Shown: positions 9,684 to 17,785, counted from the first letter of the stretch. The stretch: DNA of 64,000 bases from an uncultured Bacteroidia bacterium (GCA_902782225.1 CACZMF010000001.1:140177-204176), one strand, 5' to 3'. Numbers and translations: made by a program. Notes: generated by a model not told the origin, from the letters alone.

Positions 9684-11003
9684 ATGAAAGTCAAAGGCAT
9701 GCGCTGGTGGGTGCTGGGACTCATAGTCCTGGTGACCATCATTAACTATCTGGACCGCAACACTCTCGGAATCATGTGGGCCAAGATCGTCGAGGACCTG
9801 GGCCTGATCAACACCGAAGGGATGTCGGAAGCTGAGTTCAACGACCTCAGCAAGAAGATGTTCCGCGACATCAACATGGTGTTCATGATTGCCTACGGCC
9901 TGTCGCAGATGTTCTCCGGAAAACTGTACGACAAGTTCGGCACGCGCCGCGGCTTCACCTTCTCCGCACTCCTGTGGGGAATTTCCGATATGCTCACTTC
10001 CATCGCCGGAGGTTTCAAGTCCATCGGTGCCTTCCGTGCCGGTCTCGGACTCGGTGTCGCCGGCCCCTGGCCCGGAGCGGTGAAGAGCAATGCAGAATGG
10101 TTCCCCCAGAAGGAAAGGGCCATGGCCCAGGGCTTCTTCAATGCCGGTGCCTCCATCGGAGCCATTCTGGCGCCGATTCTCATTGCGCTCATCTATTCCG
10201 CTTTCGGCTGGAAGCTGACCTTCGTGGCTATCGGTATCCTGGCACCCCTGTGGATCATCCCCTGGCTCATCGTGAACAAGAAAGGGCCAAAGGACCACCC
10301 TTGGATTACCGACAAGGAAAAGGATTATATACTCAGCGGCCAGCCCGAGTGCAAGGTCGTGAACGACAAGGGCCTCAGCTGGGGCCAGCTCCTCTCCAGG
10401 CGCAAGAGCTACGCGGTTATCCTCGGCCGTTTCTTCCTCGACCCCATCTGGTGGATGTTCGTGACCTGGCTGCCCATCTATCTCGGCCAGAAGTACGGTA
10501 TGGACATCAAGCAGCTCGCGGCGCATATGTGGATTCCTTACGTGGGAGCCGCCCTGGGTTCGCTTGCCGGCGGCTGGGTGTCCAGTTTCTTCATCCGCAA
10601 GGGACGCAGCGTGGGCTTTGCCCGCAAGGCGTCCATCGTCATCGGAGCCGCCATCCTGCTGCCTTCCCTCATCTGGGTGGCGTTCGTGCAGGATCCTATG
10701 GTCGCCGTGTCGGTGATGGCAATCATCCTTTTCGGATATCAGTTCACCATCAACAACATACAGACCCTGCCCGGAGATATGTACACCGGCAAGAGCATAG
10801 GTTCGCTCGCAGGGCTCGGCGGCGCAGCTGCGACCCTCGGCACCATTCTCAGCATGCTTTTCATCCCTATGTTGACGGCAGGCGACAACTGGACTCCGTT
10901 CTTTATCATGGGCGCATCCCTGGTGCCGCTCAGTCTGATTTGCGTCTTCCTGTTCGGCGGAAAGATCGAACATGAGGCCCTGGTTGAAAGTAACACAAAA
11001 TAA
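9684..11003 (+). CDS. MFS transporter, hexuronate/anion:cation symporter type
   Basis: A 439-residue integral membrane protein with about 12 hydrophobic segments. The N-terminus MRWWVLGLIVLVTIINYLDR is the hallmark of the anion:cation symporter family (ExuT, GudP), with the D-R pair of TM1, and the loop after TM2 has a degenerate MFS motif (GKLYDKFGTRRG). Position between kdgF and the reductase makes it the likely inner-membrane importer of unsaturated monouronate or DEH. It lacks a signal peptide, as expected. Substrate assignment rests on context; relatives transport galacturonate, glucuronate or galactonate. Confidence 0.85.
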   Translation: MKVKGMRWWVLGLIVLVTIINYLDRNTLGIMWAKIVEDLGLINTEGMSEAEFNDLSKKMFRDINMVFMIAYGLSQMFSGKLYDKFGTRRGFTFSALLWGISDMLTSIAGGFKSIGAFRAGLGLGVAGPWPGAVKSNAEWFPQKERAMAQGFFNAGASIGAILAPILIALIYSAFGWKLTFVAIGILAPLWIIPWLIVNKKGPKDHPWITDKEKDYILSGQPECKVVNDKGLSWGQLLSRRKSYAVILGRFFLDPIWWMFVTWLPIYLGQKYGMDIKQLAAHMWIPYVGAALGSLAGGWVSSFFIRKGRSVGFARKASIVIGAAILLPSLIWVAFVQDPMVAVSVMAIILFGYQFTINNIQTLPGDMYTGKSIGSLAGLGGAAATLGTILSMLFIPMLTAGDNWTPFFIMGASLVPLSLICVFLFGGKIEHEALVESNTK

Positions 11004-11026
11004 AATAAGTTAAAACATTAAACATT

Positions 11027-11785
11027 ATGAGCAAAAAACTTGAAGGAAAAGTAGCAGTGGTGACCGGCGGTTCCCGCGACCTGGGCCGTGCAGTATCAGT
11101 CAAACTCGCCCGTGAAGGCGCAAAGGTGTGTGTCAATTACCGTGGAAGCGAGGAGGATGCCCTCGAGACCCTCCGTCTCATCAAGGGCGAAGGCGGTGAA
11201 GCCATCATCGTGAAGGGCGACATGACCAAGGCCGAGGACGTGAAGAACCTGTTCGAGAAGACGAAAGAGGCTTTCGGACCGGTTGTCCACGTGCTTGTGA
11301 ACGTGGTCGGCGGCATCATGGGCCGCAAGGCCGTCACCGAGCAGGACGAAGACTGGTACAACCTGCTTATGGACGTGAATTTCAAGAGCGTCTGGCTCTG
11401 CACCCGCGAGGCCGTGCCCGCAATGACCGAGGGCGGCGCTATCGTCAACTTCTCATCCCAGGCCGCACGTGACGGCGGCGGTCCCGGCGCCTCCCTGTAT
11501 GCAACTTCCAAGGCCGCCGTGCTTTGCTACACCAGGGCAATGGCGAAGGAATTGGGCCCCGCAGGTATCAGGGTCAACGCTGTGACTCCCGGAATGATCA
11601 ACACATCTTTCCACGACAAATTCACCAAACCCGCAGCCCGCGAGAATCTCCATGCCAGCGCACCCCTGCGCCGTGAGGGAGAGGCCTCCGAAGTCGCCGA
11701 TCTCGTGTGCTTCCTCGCCTGCGACGAATCATCCTACATCACCGGCACCGGCATCGACATCAACGGCGGTGTGCTGTTCAGCTAA
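11027..11785 (+). CDS. SDR-family oxidoreductase, probable DEH reductase
   Basis: A 252-residue classical short-chain dehydrogenase. The coenzyme motif TGGSRDLG is at residues 14-21, the usual NNAG is NVVG, and the catalytic Ser, Tyr and Lys are visible (FSSQ, then YATSK). In alginate loci such enzymes reduce 4-deoxy-L-erythro-5-hexoseulose uronate to 2-keto-3-deoxygluconate; FabG-like fatty acid reductases have the same fold, so the substrate is inferred from the operon. The R in the glycine motif (SRD) suggests NADPH preference, which is weak evidence. KDG kinase and aldolase are not in the window and must be elsewhere. Confidence 0.85.
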   Translation: MSKKLEGKVAVVTGGSRDLGRAVSVKLAREGAKVCVNYRGSEEDALETLRLIKGEGGEAIIVKGDMTKAEDVKNLFEKTKEAFGPVVHVLVNVVGGIMGRKAVTEQDEDWYNLLMDVNFKSVWLCTREAVPAMTEGGAIVNFSSQAARDGGGPGASLYATSKAAVLCYTRAMAKELGPAGIRVNAVTPGMINTSFHDKFTKPAARENLHASAPLRREGEASEVADLVCFLACDESSYITGTGIDINGGVLFS

Positions 11786-11798
11786 TAATTCAACAATT

Positions 11799-11933
11799 AT
11801 GTATACCAAACAATTTTACAAAGCACCCCTATGCGCTTATGAGCGCAAGGAAACAGATGAGTTCATCTGTGAGAGCAATTTCGACGGCAGCGTCACAGAG
11901 GATATGATCATCGTAGATGAATTCCAGTGGTAA
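11799..11933 (+). CDS. Small acidic 44-residue ORF of unknown function
   Basis: ATG 11799 opens a 44-codon frame, MYTKQFYKAPLCAYERKETD and onward, ending in VDEFQW. It begins 13 nt after the SDR stop, on the same strand and spacing as a true operon member, and is followed 19 nt later by the next lipoprotein. It is acidic, has two Cys, no signal peptide and no membrane segment. The codon use is not obviously unlike the neighbours. I do not recognise the family. It may be a real microprotein or a spacer ORF. Confidence 0.45.
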   Translation: MYTKQFYKAPLCAYERKETDEFICESNFDGSVTEDMIIVDEFQW

Positions 11934-11952
11934 CCAAAAAATGAATGCTATT

Positions 11953-13866
11953 ATGAAAAAGATTTATTTGCTCAGCGCTATGGCTCTTTCGGCATTCATT
12001 TCCTGCCAGACCATAGAAACGGAAGTCCCCGCAGCGGAAGACCTCCAGAAAGTGGAAATGACCTTCAACGCCTCTTTTGACCTGAGTGACGCTCTTGCCG
12101 CCGGCACCAAGGTCGCAGTGGGCGAAATCGACACTGAAAACAAAGCCCTCAAGCTCACCTGGAAGGCGGGCGACAAGATTGCCGTCTTCGACGACAAGTC
12201 CTCCGGCCCCAACGAGTTCGTGGCCAGCTCAGACGGAGACAAAGTCTCCTTCACAGGCACGGTCACAGCCGGCGCCACCCAGTTCATCGCCATCTACCCG
12301 TATTCTGCGGCAAAGAGCGTGGATGTGGCCACCGGCGCCTGCGAAATCGACTTCCCGCAGGACCAGCACGCCGTGGCCGGCAGCTTCGATCCCGAGGCCC
12401 TCGTGACCGTGGGATCCGCCACTTCCGAGAATCCATCCATCCGCTTCCGCCTCATCGGCTCGCTGATGAGCTTCAGCGTGGATTTCGATGACGTCGTGTT
12501 CGTGGAATTCTCCGGCAGCCGCCCCATGTCGGGCGACGTCACCTTCACCAATGCAGTCGAGGCCACCGGCCCGACCAGCGTGGCGACCGGCACCCCGAAC
12601 TACAAGAGCGTGACCCTAAGCAATGCCGACGGCAGTCCCCTGAAGAAGGGTGAAACCTACTACGTGAGCGTACGCCACACCGGCAGCAACTCCCAGGAAG
12701 GCTTCACGGCAAAACTCATCACCGCAGGTGCGCAGGTGGCAAGCAGGGTGGCAAGCAATCCTTTCCAGATTGCCCGCAAGACCCTTTACCCGCTCGGCAC
12801 ATTCACGAGCAGCAATGTCAATTTTGCCTACGACAGGTATGCAGTCTATACCGCAGGATTCGACGTGACCATTGCAGGAAAGACCTACAACAAAGCCACG
12901 GACGGAGATGCCACGCTGCTTGCCGACGGAGAGGTTTTCAAGACTTCCAGCATGTCCGGCCTTATCTTCCTGGATGCTTCCGCCAACGTCACCAACACCT
13001 CCGAAGCAAAAATCACCTCGGACGTGGTCCTTGCCAGCAACGACCTGGATCATCCCGCGACCTATACTGGCACCCTCAGCAAATCGTTCGTCCTGGAGTC
13101 CGGCTCCCTTGTCTTTGACAACCTCATCATCGATATGGCCGCAATGACTTCCGGTCAGTTCATGACCAAGAAGGACAACAACGGCAGCTTCAACTCCCTT
13201 ACCGTCAGTCAGTGCGACATCAGGAACGTCAAGAGGCCTTTCTTCACGCCCAACAGCGCCGCGCTGGAATACGGTATCACCAGCGTCTTGATGAACGGCA
13301 ACCGTATAGGAACCGGTGCCGGCGTGCAGCTTTTCCCCATCAACTCCGGCGCCACGACGCTCAAGGGCTACAAGGACTTCACCTTCACCAACAACGTTCT
13401 TTACAGTACTACCGGCGATGCCCTTCAGACCTATGTGTTCGCAACATCGGCAGCCGGCATCGATCCCGCTTCCTGCCAGCAGGTAGTGGTGATGGACAAC
13501 AACCTGTTCTACAACATAGCGGCAAGCAGCGGCATCTTCAGGACGCACATCCTCAAATCGGTGAGCATCCGGAACAACATTCTCTGGGCCAAGGATGGCT
13601 CCTACGGCAGCAACATCAAAATGTTCAAGGCCAACATCGGCACTGAAGAGAATCCGGCTCAATTCGAAGGCGTATCCTCAGACAACTACTGCTTCGGCAA
13701 CCTCGGTGAAAAGACCTGGACGATCAGCGACCAAGTATGCCGCGGACCGCTCTCGGACGTCACCATCCTGGATTCGAACCCCATTGCAAGCTTCAACGAC
13801 GCCACCGGCGAATTCACGCTGGTCAGCGCCTATGCGGCGTTCGGGCCCCAGGTCCAGCCGCAGTGA
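11953..13866 (+). CDS. Fimbrillin-like/DUF4957-DUF5123-type lipoprotein, probably the N-terminal part of a broken fusion
   Basis: A lipoprotein starting at MKKIYLLSAMALSAFISC (two earlier in-frame ATGs would put charged residues before the signal). Residues 30-285 are a fimbrillin/Mfa-like domain, with the WKAGDKIAVFD segment common in such domains. Residues 300-640 look like a parallel beta-helix of DUF4957/DUF5123 type, with repeated short IRNN and MDNN turns (VVMDNNLFYN, VSIRNNILWA). These proteins are frequent in Bacteroidales loci for uronic polysaccharides and probably act at the surface. The stop is a lone TGA (13864-13866) in a Pro/Gln-rich linker; the same frame continues into a lyase-like domain, so this may be a truncated fusion. 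Confidence 0.75.
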   Translation: MKKIYLLSAMALSAFISCQTIETEVPAAEDLQKVEMTFNASFDLSDALAAGTKVAVGEIDTENKALKLTWKAGDKIAVFDDKSSGPNEFVASSDGDKVSFTGTVTAGATQFIAIYPYSAAKSVDVATGACEIDFPQDQHAVAGSFDPEALVTVGSATSENPSIRFRLIGSLMSFSVDFDDVVFVEFSGSRPMSGDVTFTNAVEATGPTSVATGTPNYKSVTLSNADGSPLKKGETYYVSVRHTGSNSQEGFTAKLITAGAQVASRVASNPFQIARKTLYPLGTFTSSNVNFAYDRYAVYTAGFDVTIAGKTYNKATDGDATLLADGEVFKTSSMSGLIFLDASANVTNTSEAKITSDVVLASNDLDHPATYTGTLSKSFVLESGSLVFDNLIIDMAAMTSGQFMTKKDNNGSFNSLTVSQCDIRNVKRPFFTPNSAALEYGITSVLMNGNRIGTGAGVQLFPINSGATTLKGYKDFTFTNNVLYSTTGDALQTYVFATSAAGIDPASCQQVVVMDNNLFYNIAASSGIFRTHILKSVSIRNNILWAKDGSYGSNIKMFKANIGTEENPAQFEGVSSDNYCFGNLGEKTWTISDQVCRGPLSDVTILDSNPIASFNDATGEFTLVSAYAAFGPQVQPQ

Positions 13867-14682
13867 AGGACAGAAGCCCCGCCTGCAGGCCCGTCGATTG
13901 ACCCCGCAGCCGAAGGAACCCTCGTCGCCAATGGTGACGACGGGGGTACCTACGCGCTGATCACGTCTAAAGGCTACAACTACGAGTCGCCCGATACCGA
14001 CCATTCGCCGGCGGTGCGGCACGTCCGCCAGCAGTATGACGCCACGCTGGGCCGCTGGGTGTTTGCATTCGACATCCATATCGACACCGACACCAACAAG
14101 GGTGAAGAGTCTGACCGTCAGCGAAATGAGCTGAAGACCGACAATAATTCTCCCGCTTCGATGGTGGCCACGGAAGGTCAGGAACTGGCGGACAGCTGGC
14201 TCTTCCAGCTGCCTTCAGGGATGAAGACCACTACGTCTTTCACCCATGTGCACCAGATAAAGGGACTGGACAACAAGGCGGGCACGGCAGACATATCCCA
14301 GCCCGTCATCACCTTCACCTGCCGCAGCACAAGTTCCAGGCAGGAGTTCCAGGTAATCCACGTGTCGCCTTCGTCGGAGGGAAACACCCTCAAGTATCTG
14401 GATAAAGTGCCGCTGTCGGATTTTCTCGGGGAATGGGTGCGAGTGGAAGAGCGGATGACCTGCACCACCAGCGGCTCCTATTCAGTGAGTATCACTCGCG
14501 TACGGGACGGAAAGTCGCTCGTGGACATACAGAACGAGCCGCTGTGTATGTGGCGGAGCGGTACTCCCGGGCTCAGGCCGAAATGGGGGATCTACCGTTG
14601 GTTCGGGGAGGGACGTTCGGCCGCCTCGCAGCTGCGGGACGAAACCTTGCTCTTCGCTGATTTCAGCGTGACGAGCCATTAA
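13867..14682 (+). pseudogene. In-frame continuation: jelly-roll polysaccharide lyase-like domain without its own start codon
   Basis: The frame stays open from just after the TGA at 13864 to TAA 14680. From about 13909 it matches the lyase-like lipoprotein at 15817-16752 over its whole length (roughly half identical by eye). The motifs are preserved: R-Q-R-N-E, HVHQIKG and RPKWGIYR, which resemble the R.E, QIH and YKxGxY elements of jelly-roll lyases (PL7 and the heparin lyase I-like families). No ATG, GTG or TTG precedes the homologous region; the first GTG (14014) lies inside it. It is therefore best read as the C-terminal domain of a fusion interrupted by a nonsense codon, or one made by readthrough. 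The linker RTEAPPAGPSIDPAAEG is Pro-rich as in domain linkers. Confidence 0.75.
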
Positions 14683-14685
14683 GCA

Positions 14686-14716
14686 AAAAACGGCGCCTTG
14701 CACGGGCGCCGTTTTT
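14686..14716. terminator. Bidirectional rho-independent terminator
   Basis: A 12-bp perfect inverted repeat, AAAAACGGCGCC (14686-14697) and its complement (14705-14716), with a 7-nt loop. A-run on one side and T-run on the other serve both converging genes (lyase-like domain to the left, esterase to the right). Confidence 0.88.
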
Positions 14717-14734
14717 GTCCGATTGCCTGGCCGG

Positions 14735-15712
14735 CTAGATGTTCTCTGCCACGAAGTCGACAGTCTTGAAGAAGATTTCCTCCATCTTGTCGGAGGCCTT
14801 GGCGTTGAGGCCGTGGTCGTAGTTCTTGTAGACCTGGAGGTCCACCTTTGCCTTGTGGCGCTTGAGCGCGTCGGCGAATGCCTCGCTCTGGCTGTATTCG
14901 ACCGTGATGTCTCCCGTACCGCAGAAGATCTGGGCTGCGATCTTGGTCTTCTTGGGAATCAGATATATCGGGGAAGCGTCCCGGAGGCACTTCTCGTCGC
15001 GGTCGCCGAAATACTGGATGCGCTGCTTGTCCTTGGTCTTCTGCACGATGGCGGCAGTGGTGAGGTCGTAGATGCCGGAATAGCCGAAGAAGACCTTGGC
15101 TTCAGGCGTCTTCATCGCGGCGCAGGCTGCAAGGTGGGCGCCGGCAGAAGTGCCTCCGAAGGCCATGCGAGAAGGGTCGACGTTGAGCTCCGCGGCGTGG
15201 TCTCGGATGTACTGGACGGCGTCCAGGACGTCCTGGATGGAGACATTCACGTTGGCGCCGGGCTCGGGAGCAAGGGTGTATTCGATTCGCACGCCGGTGA
15301 TGCCGTGGTTCTGGGCAAGATACTTGGTCAGGGGGCGGGAAGCGTCGAAGTTGCCCCTGGCCCATCCGCCGCCGTGGCAGAAGAAGACGACCGGGGAAGG
15401 GCCTTCGGAAATAGCCTTGTCGACGGCTATCTTGAGCTTTCCTTTATATTCGATTTCCACAGTTTCCACCTTGTTGTAGAGCTTGCCGGTGAGGCGGTCG
15501 TTCACGTGGGTGTAGGGGACATAGAGGTCGGGAATCTCGCTGAGATTGAGGATCTTGGCATAGCGGTCTTCCTTCTGAAGGGCATAGCTTCCGTCCGCTT
15601 TCTTCTCGAGTTTCATGGCGTAGCGGTTGGTCGGTACGGCATCCTGTGCGAATGCGCTGGACACGGTCAGGGCGAGGCCCGTGAACAATGCGAAAAAAAG
15701 TTGTGGTTTCAT
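14735..15712 (-). CDS. Exported alpha/beta hydrolase (esterase/lipase, BD-FAE-like)
   Basis: A 325-residue protein with signal peptide (MKPQLFFALFTGLALTVSSA). It has the hormone-sensitive-lipase-type oxyanion motif HGGGW, nucleophile motif GGTSAGAH, and a C-terminal Asp/His pair (CGTGD and NYDHG). Such enzymes remove acyl groups from polysaccharides; bacterial and algal alginates can be O-acetylated, so a deacetylase role in this locus is plausible but not shown. It is transcribed toward the broken lyase domain, from a promoter that faces the promoter of the lyase paralogue across a palindrome, so both may share one regulator. Confidence 0.83.
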   Translation of the reverse strand: MKPQLFFALFTGLALTVSSAFAQDAVPTNRYAMKLEKKADGSYALQKEDRYAKILNLSEIPDLYVPYTHVNDRLTGKLYNKVETVEIEYKGKLKIAVDKAISEGPSPVVFFCHGGGWARGNFDASRPLTKYLAQNHGITGVRIEYTLAPEPGANVNVSIQDVLDAVQYIRDHAAELNVDPSRMAFGGTSAGAHLAACAAMKTPEAKVFFGYSGIYDLTTAAIVQKTKDKQRIQYFGDRDEKCLRDASPIYLIPKKTKIAAQIFCGTGDITVEYSQSEAFADALKRHKAKVDLQVYKNYDHGLNAKASDKMEEIFFKTVDFVAENI

Positions 15713-15746
15713 GTGTTTTGGTGTTTTATTTCCTATTTTTGTTTAT

Positions 15747-15754
15747 TACATTTG
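15747..15754 (+). promoter_or_regulatory. -7 promoter box for the lyase-like lipoprotein
   Basis: TACATTTG matches the Bacteroidetes TAnnTTTG element. The expected start of transcription is just before the 16-bp palindrome at 15764. No strong -33 TTTG at ideal spacing is seen. Confidence 0.5.
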
Positions 15755-15763
15755 CAAAGTGAT

Positions 15764-15779
15764 AATTGGTTAACCAATT
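15764..15779. promoter_or_regulatory. 16-bp palindrome, candidate GntR/FCD operator
   Basis: AATTGGTTAACCAATT is a perfect palindrome containing TGGT..ACCA, the type of half-sites bound by FadR-subfamily GntR regulators. It lies between two promoters that point at each other, and a GntR/FCD gene is 1 kb away. The operator role is inference. Confidence 0.6.
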
Positions 15780-15792
15780 TAACTGCCTTTTG

Positions 15793-15800
15793 CAAATATA
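15793..15800 (-). promoter_or_regulatory. -7 promoter box for the reverse-strand esterase
   Basis: TATATTTG on the minus strand (consensus TAnnTTTG), with a weak TTTC 18 nt upstream. Its transcript would run through the palindrome and have a leader of about 75-80 nt before the esterase ATG at 15712. Confidence 0.55.
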
Positions 15801-15816
15801 ATTAAAAGTTGCTGAT

Positions 15817-16752
15817 ATGAAAAAATATTTTGGCATTATTGTGGTTTTGGCCCTTCTTGCGGCCTGCAGTTCGGCTTTCTTGATCCCCGACCCCGTTCCC
15901 GGCGGAAAGAAAACGACTGAGCAGCAGCAGGATAGTACCGAACCGGCCAAGGACGAACCGCAGTCCGGCCTCAGGGCCGACGGCAACGATGAAGGCACCT
16001 ACGAGCTCATACTTTCCAAGGGCTACAACTACGAGTGCCCCGACAATTCAGGCGCTCACGCCTCTGCTCCTTTCCGGCACATTCGCCAGAGCTACGACAA
16101 GGAACTGGGCAAGTATGTATTCGACTTCTATCTGCATATCGACAACGACGACGACAGGGGTCTGCCGAACATCACCGACCGCCAGCGCAACGAGATCAAG
16201 ACGGACGCCCATTCGCCTGACTCCCTCGTGGCCCAGTACGGTGAAACTCTCCGCATGACCTGGAAATTCCGCCTCCCTGAGGGCATGCAGACCACCAACA
16301 AGTTTGCCCATATCCATCAGCTCAAGGGCATAGACAACAAAGAAGGCAACGCAGACGTGTCCCTTCCCGCCATCACATTTACCTGCCGTTCCCTCAGCAA
16401 CGGGAAGCAGCAGATGCAGGTCATTTATACCGCTTCCAATGTCGAGACCGCCGGCGGCTCCACCTACCTTGCCCGCGCAGACCTTTCCGAGTTCCTCGGG
16501 CAGTGGGTGTCGGTCACTGAGACGGTGACTTTCGCAGACGAAGGAGTCTATTCGGTGGTAGTCAACAGGATAAGCGACGGAAAGCAGCTTCTGAAGGTTG
16601 ATAAGGCAAGTCTGGATATGTGGCGTACGGGTTGCACCGGGATGCGCCCGAAGTGGGGTTTGTACAGGAATTTTGGAGAAAAACGGTCGCTGGCGTATCT
16701 TCTTCGCGACGAAATTCTTAAATTTGCAGACTTCGATATTAAAAAGCTATGA
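15817..16752 (+). CDS. Jelly-roll polysaccharide lyase-like lipoprotein
   Basis: A 311-residue lipoprotein (lipobox LLAAC, Cys 17) with a short Pro/Gln linker and one domain (residues 55-311). Motifs consistent with a jelly-roll lyase are R122-Q-R-N-E126, H165-I-H167-Q and RPKWGLYRNFG near the C-terminus, recalling the R.E, QIH and YKxGxY motifs of PL7 and the heparin-lyase-I-like families. I cannot assign a PL family. It is a paralogue of the domain at 13867-14682. Context implies action on alginate or another uronic glycan. Its TGA overlaps the ATG of the GntR gene, so the enzyme and the regulator are made from one message, under the palindrome-controlled promoter. Confidence 0.72.
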   Translation: MKKYFGIIVVLALLAACSSAFLIPDPVPGGKKTTEQQQDSTEPAKDEPQSGLRADGNDEGTYELILSKGYNYECPDNSGAHASAPFRHIRQSYDKELGKYVFDFYLHIDNDDDRGLPNITDRQRNEIKTDAHSPDSLVAQYGETLRMTWKFRLPEGMQTTNKFAHIHQLKGIDNKEGNADVSLPAITFTCRSLSNGKQQMQVIYTASNVETAGGSTYLARADLSEFLGQWVSVTETVTFADEGVYSVVVNRISDGKQLLKVDKASLDMWRTGCTGMRPKWGLYRNFGEKRSLAYLLRDEILKFADFDIKKL

Positions 16753-17468
16753 TAAAATTTAAGGGCAAGATTGATGCGGAGACTGAGTTGCGTTCGGTTA
16801 TTTGCCATATTAAGGAACTGATCCAAAACGATATAGTCAAGCCTGGAGAAAGGCTTCCAGCAGAAAGGAAGATTGCTGCAGACACTTCAGTGAGCCGCGC
16901 CAAGGTGCGCCAGGCCCTCGAGCGTCTGGAGTCCTACGGAGTCCTCCGGATTTTGCCGCAGAGCGGCTCGGTCCTTGTCAATTATTCTAAAACCGCCCTT
17001 GTCAAGCAGTTCGACAGCATTCTCACCGGCGGCAAATATGATTTCTGCTCTCTTGTGCAGGTCCGAACGATTCTGGAGACCGACTCGGTGCGCCAGTGCG
17101 CCAGGAATCATACGGAAGATGACCTCAGGGTGTTGAATGAAGCGCTCGACGATTTTATAGCCAACGCCTACGGCCCCGCCAGGGATGAAAAGGACTTTGC
17201 TTTCCACGCCGCAATCGCCAAGTGCAGCCACAATCCGGTGATCAACAACCTGCTTCTGATCATCAATCCCGAGATTCTCCACTACTACAGGAGTATGAAT
17301 CTGTGCTCAATGCCCCCTGAAGGCATCATTGAAGAGCACAAAAAGATAGTAGAAAAGATTTCGGCCGGCGATGAAGAAGGCGCAGCCGAAGTGCTGGCCC
17401 ACCATTTCCGCGAAATCACCAAGGTCGCTTCCGGCGACCGTGCGGAAATCGCCATTTCCAGAATCTAG
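16749..17468 (+). CDS. GntR-family (FadR/FCD) transcriptional regulator
   Basis: A 239-residue regulator. Residues 10-75 are the winged helix-turn-helix (LIQNDIVKPGERLPAERKIA then SRAKVRQALERLESYGVL), and 85-230 an all-helical FCD ligand domain with the Asp/His pattern that binds a metal and a sugar acid (FHAAIAKCSHNP, HHFREI). FCD regulators commonly sense uronate breakdown products; here KDG or DEH is the likely effector. It is translationally coupled to the lyase-like lipoprotein and probably binds the palindrome at 15764-15779, giving autoregulation. Confidence 0.9.
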   Translation: MIKFKGKIDAETELRSVICHIKELIQNDIVKPGERLPAERKIAADTSVSRAKVRQALERLESYGVLRILPQSGSVLVNYSKTALVKQFDSILTGGKYDFCSLVQVRTILETDSVRQCARNHTEDDLRVLNEALDDFIANAYGPARDEKDFAFHAAIAKCSHNPVINNLLLIINPEILHYYRSMNLCSMPPEGIIEEHKKIVEKISAGDEEGAAEVLAHHFREITKVASGDRAEIAISRI

Positions 17469-17602
17469 CGAGATGGGTTGGTTGGGAAGGTGTATGGAAA
17501 TCATAAAAAAGGTTGAATCCGTCTGCGAAAAGAGCTTACCGGTTATCAGGAAGCTGAGCTTGTCGGAATAGTTGGCCCCAGCCACTGCCCCCAACTCCTA
17601 GA

Positions 17603-17785
17603 TGCCCAAAAAAGTTTTTTTTGTGGTGAATCCACTCCAATCGTGTGGAAGACTATTTCCAGTGGATGTGGGATTATCCAGGTGCATGGTATATAGTCGT
17701 GGCTATCCCTGAAGGTTATCGAGGTCGGGAGAATTTTATAAAGTTCCTTGTCAAGAATACGCTCGACCACTACTGGGAGCAATAA
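17603..17785 (+). CDS. Orphan 60-codon ORF in a 396-bp gap
   Basis: The 396 bases between the GntR gene (ends 17468) and the next gene (17865) are AT-richer than the surroundings. They hold one credible frame, ATG 17603 to TAA 17785, beginning MPKKVFFVVNPLHRVEDYFQ and rich in aromatic residues (FQWMWDYPGAWY). It opens right after an in-frame TAG. No family is recognised. It could be a small gene or the tail of a decayed one; a weak inverted repeat (AAGAGC 17788-17793, GCTCTT 17805-17810) follows. Confidence 0.35.

Noticed and set aside
13864-13866. TGA as selenocysteine or a recoded sense codon
   Set aside because: TGA ends many other genes here (for example at 274, 16750 and 28502), and no downstream selenocysteine-type hairpin was seen. 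Nonsense mutation or simple readthrough is more likely.
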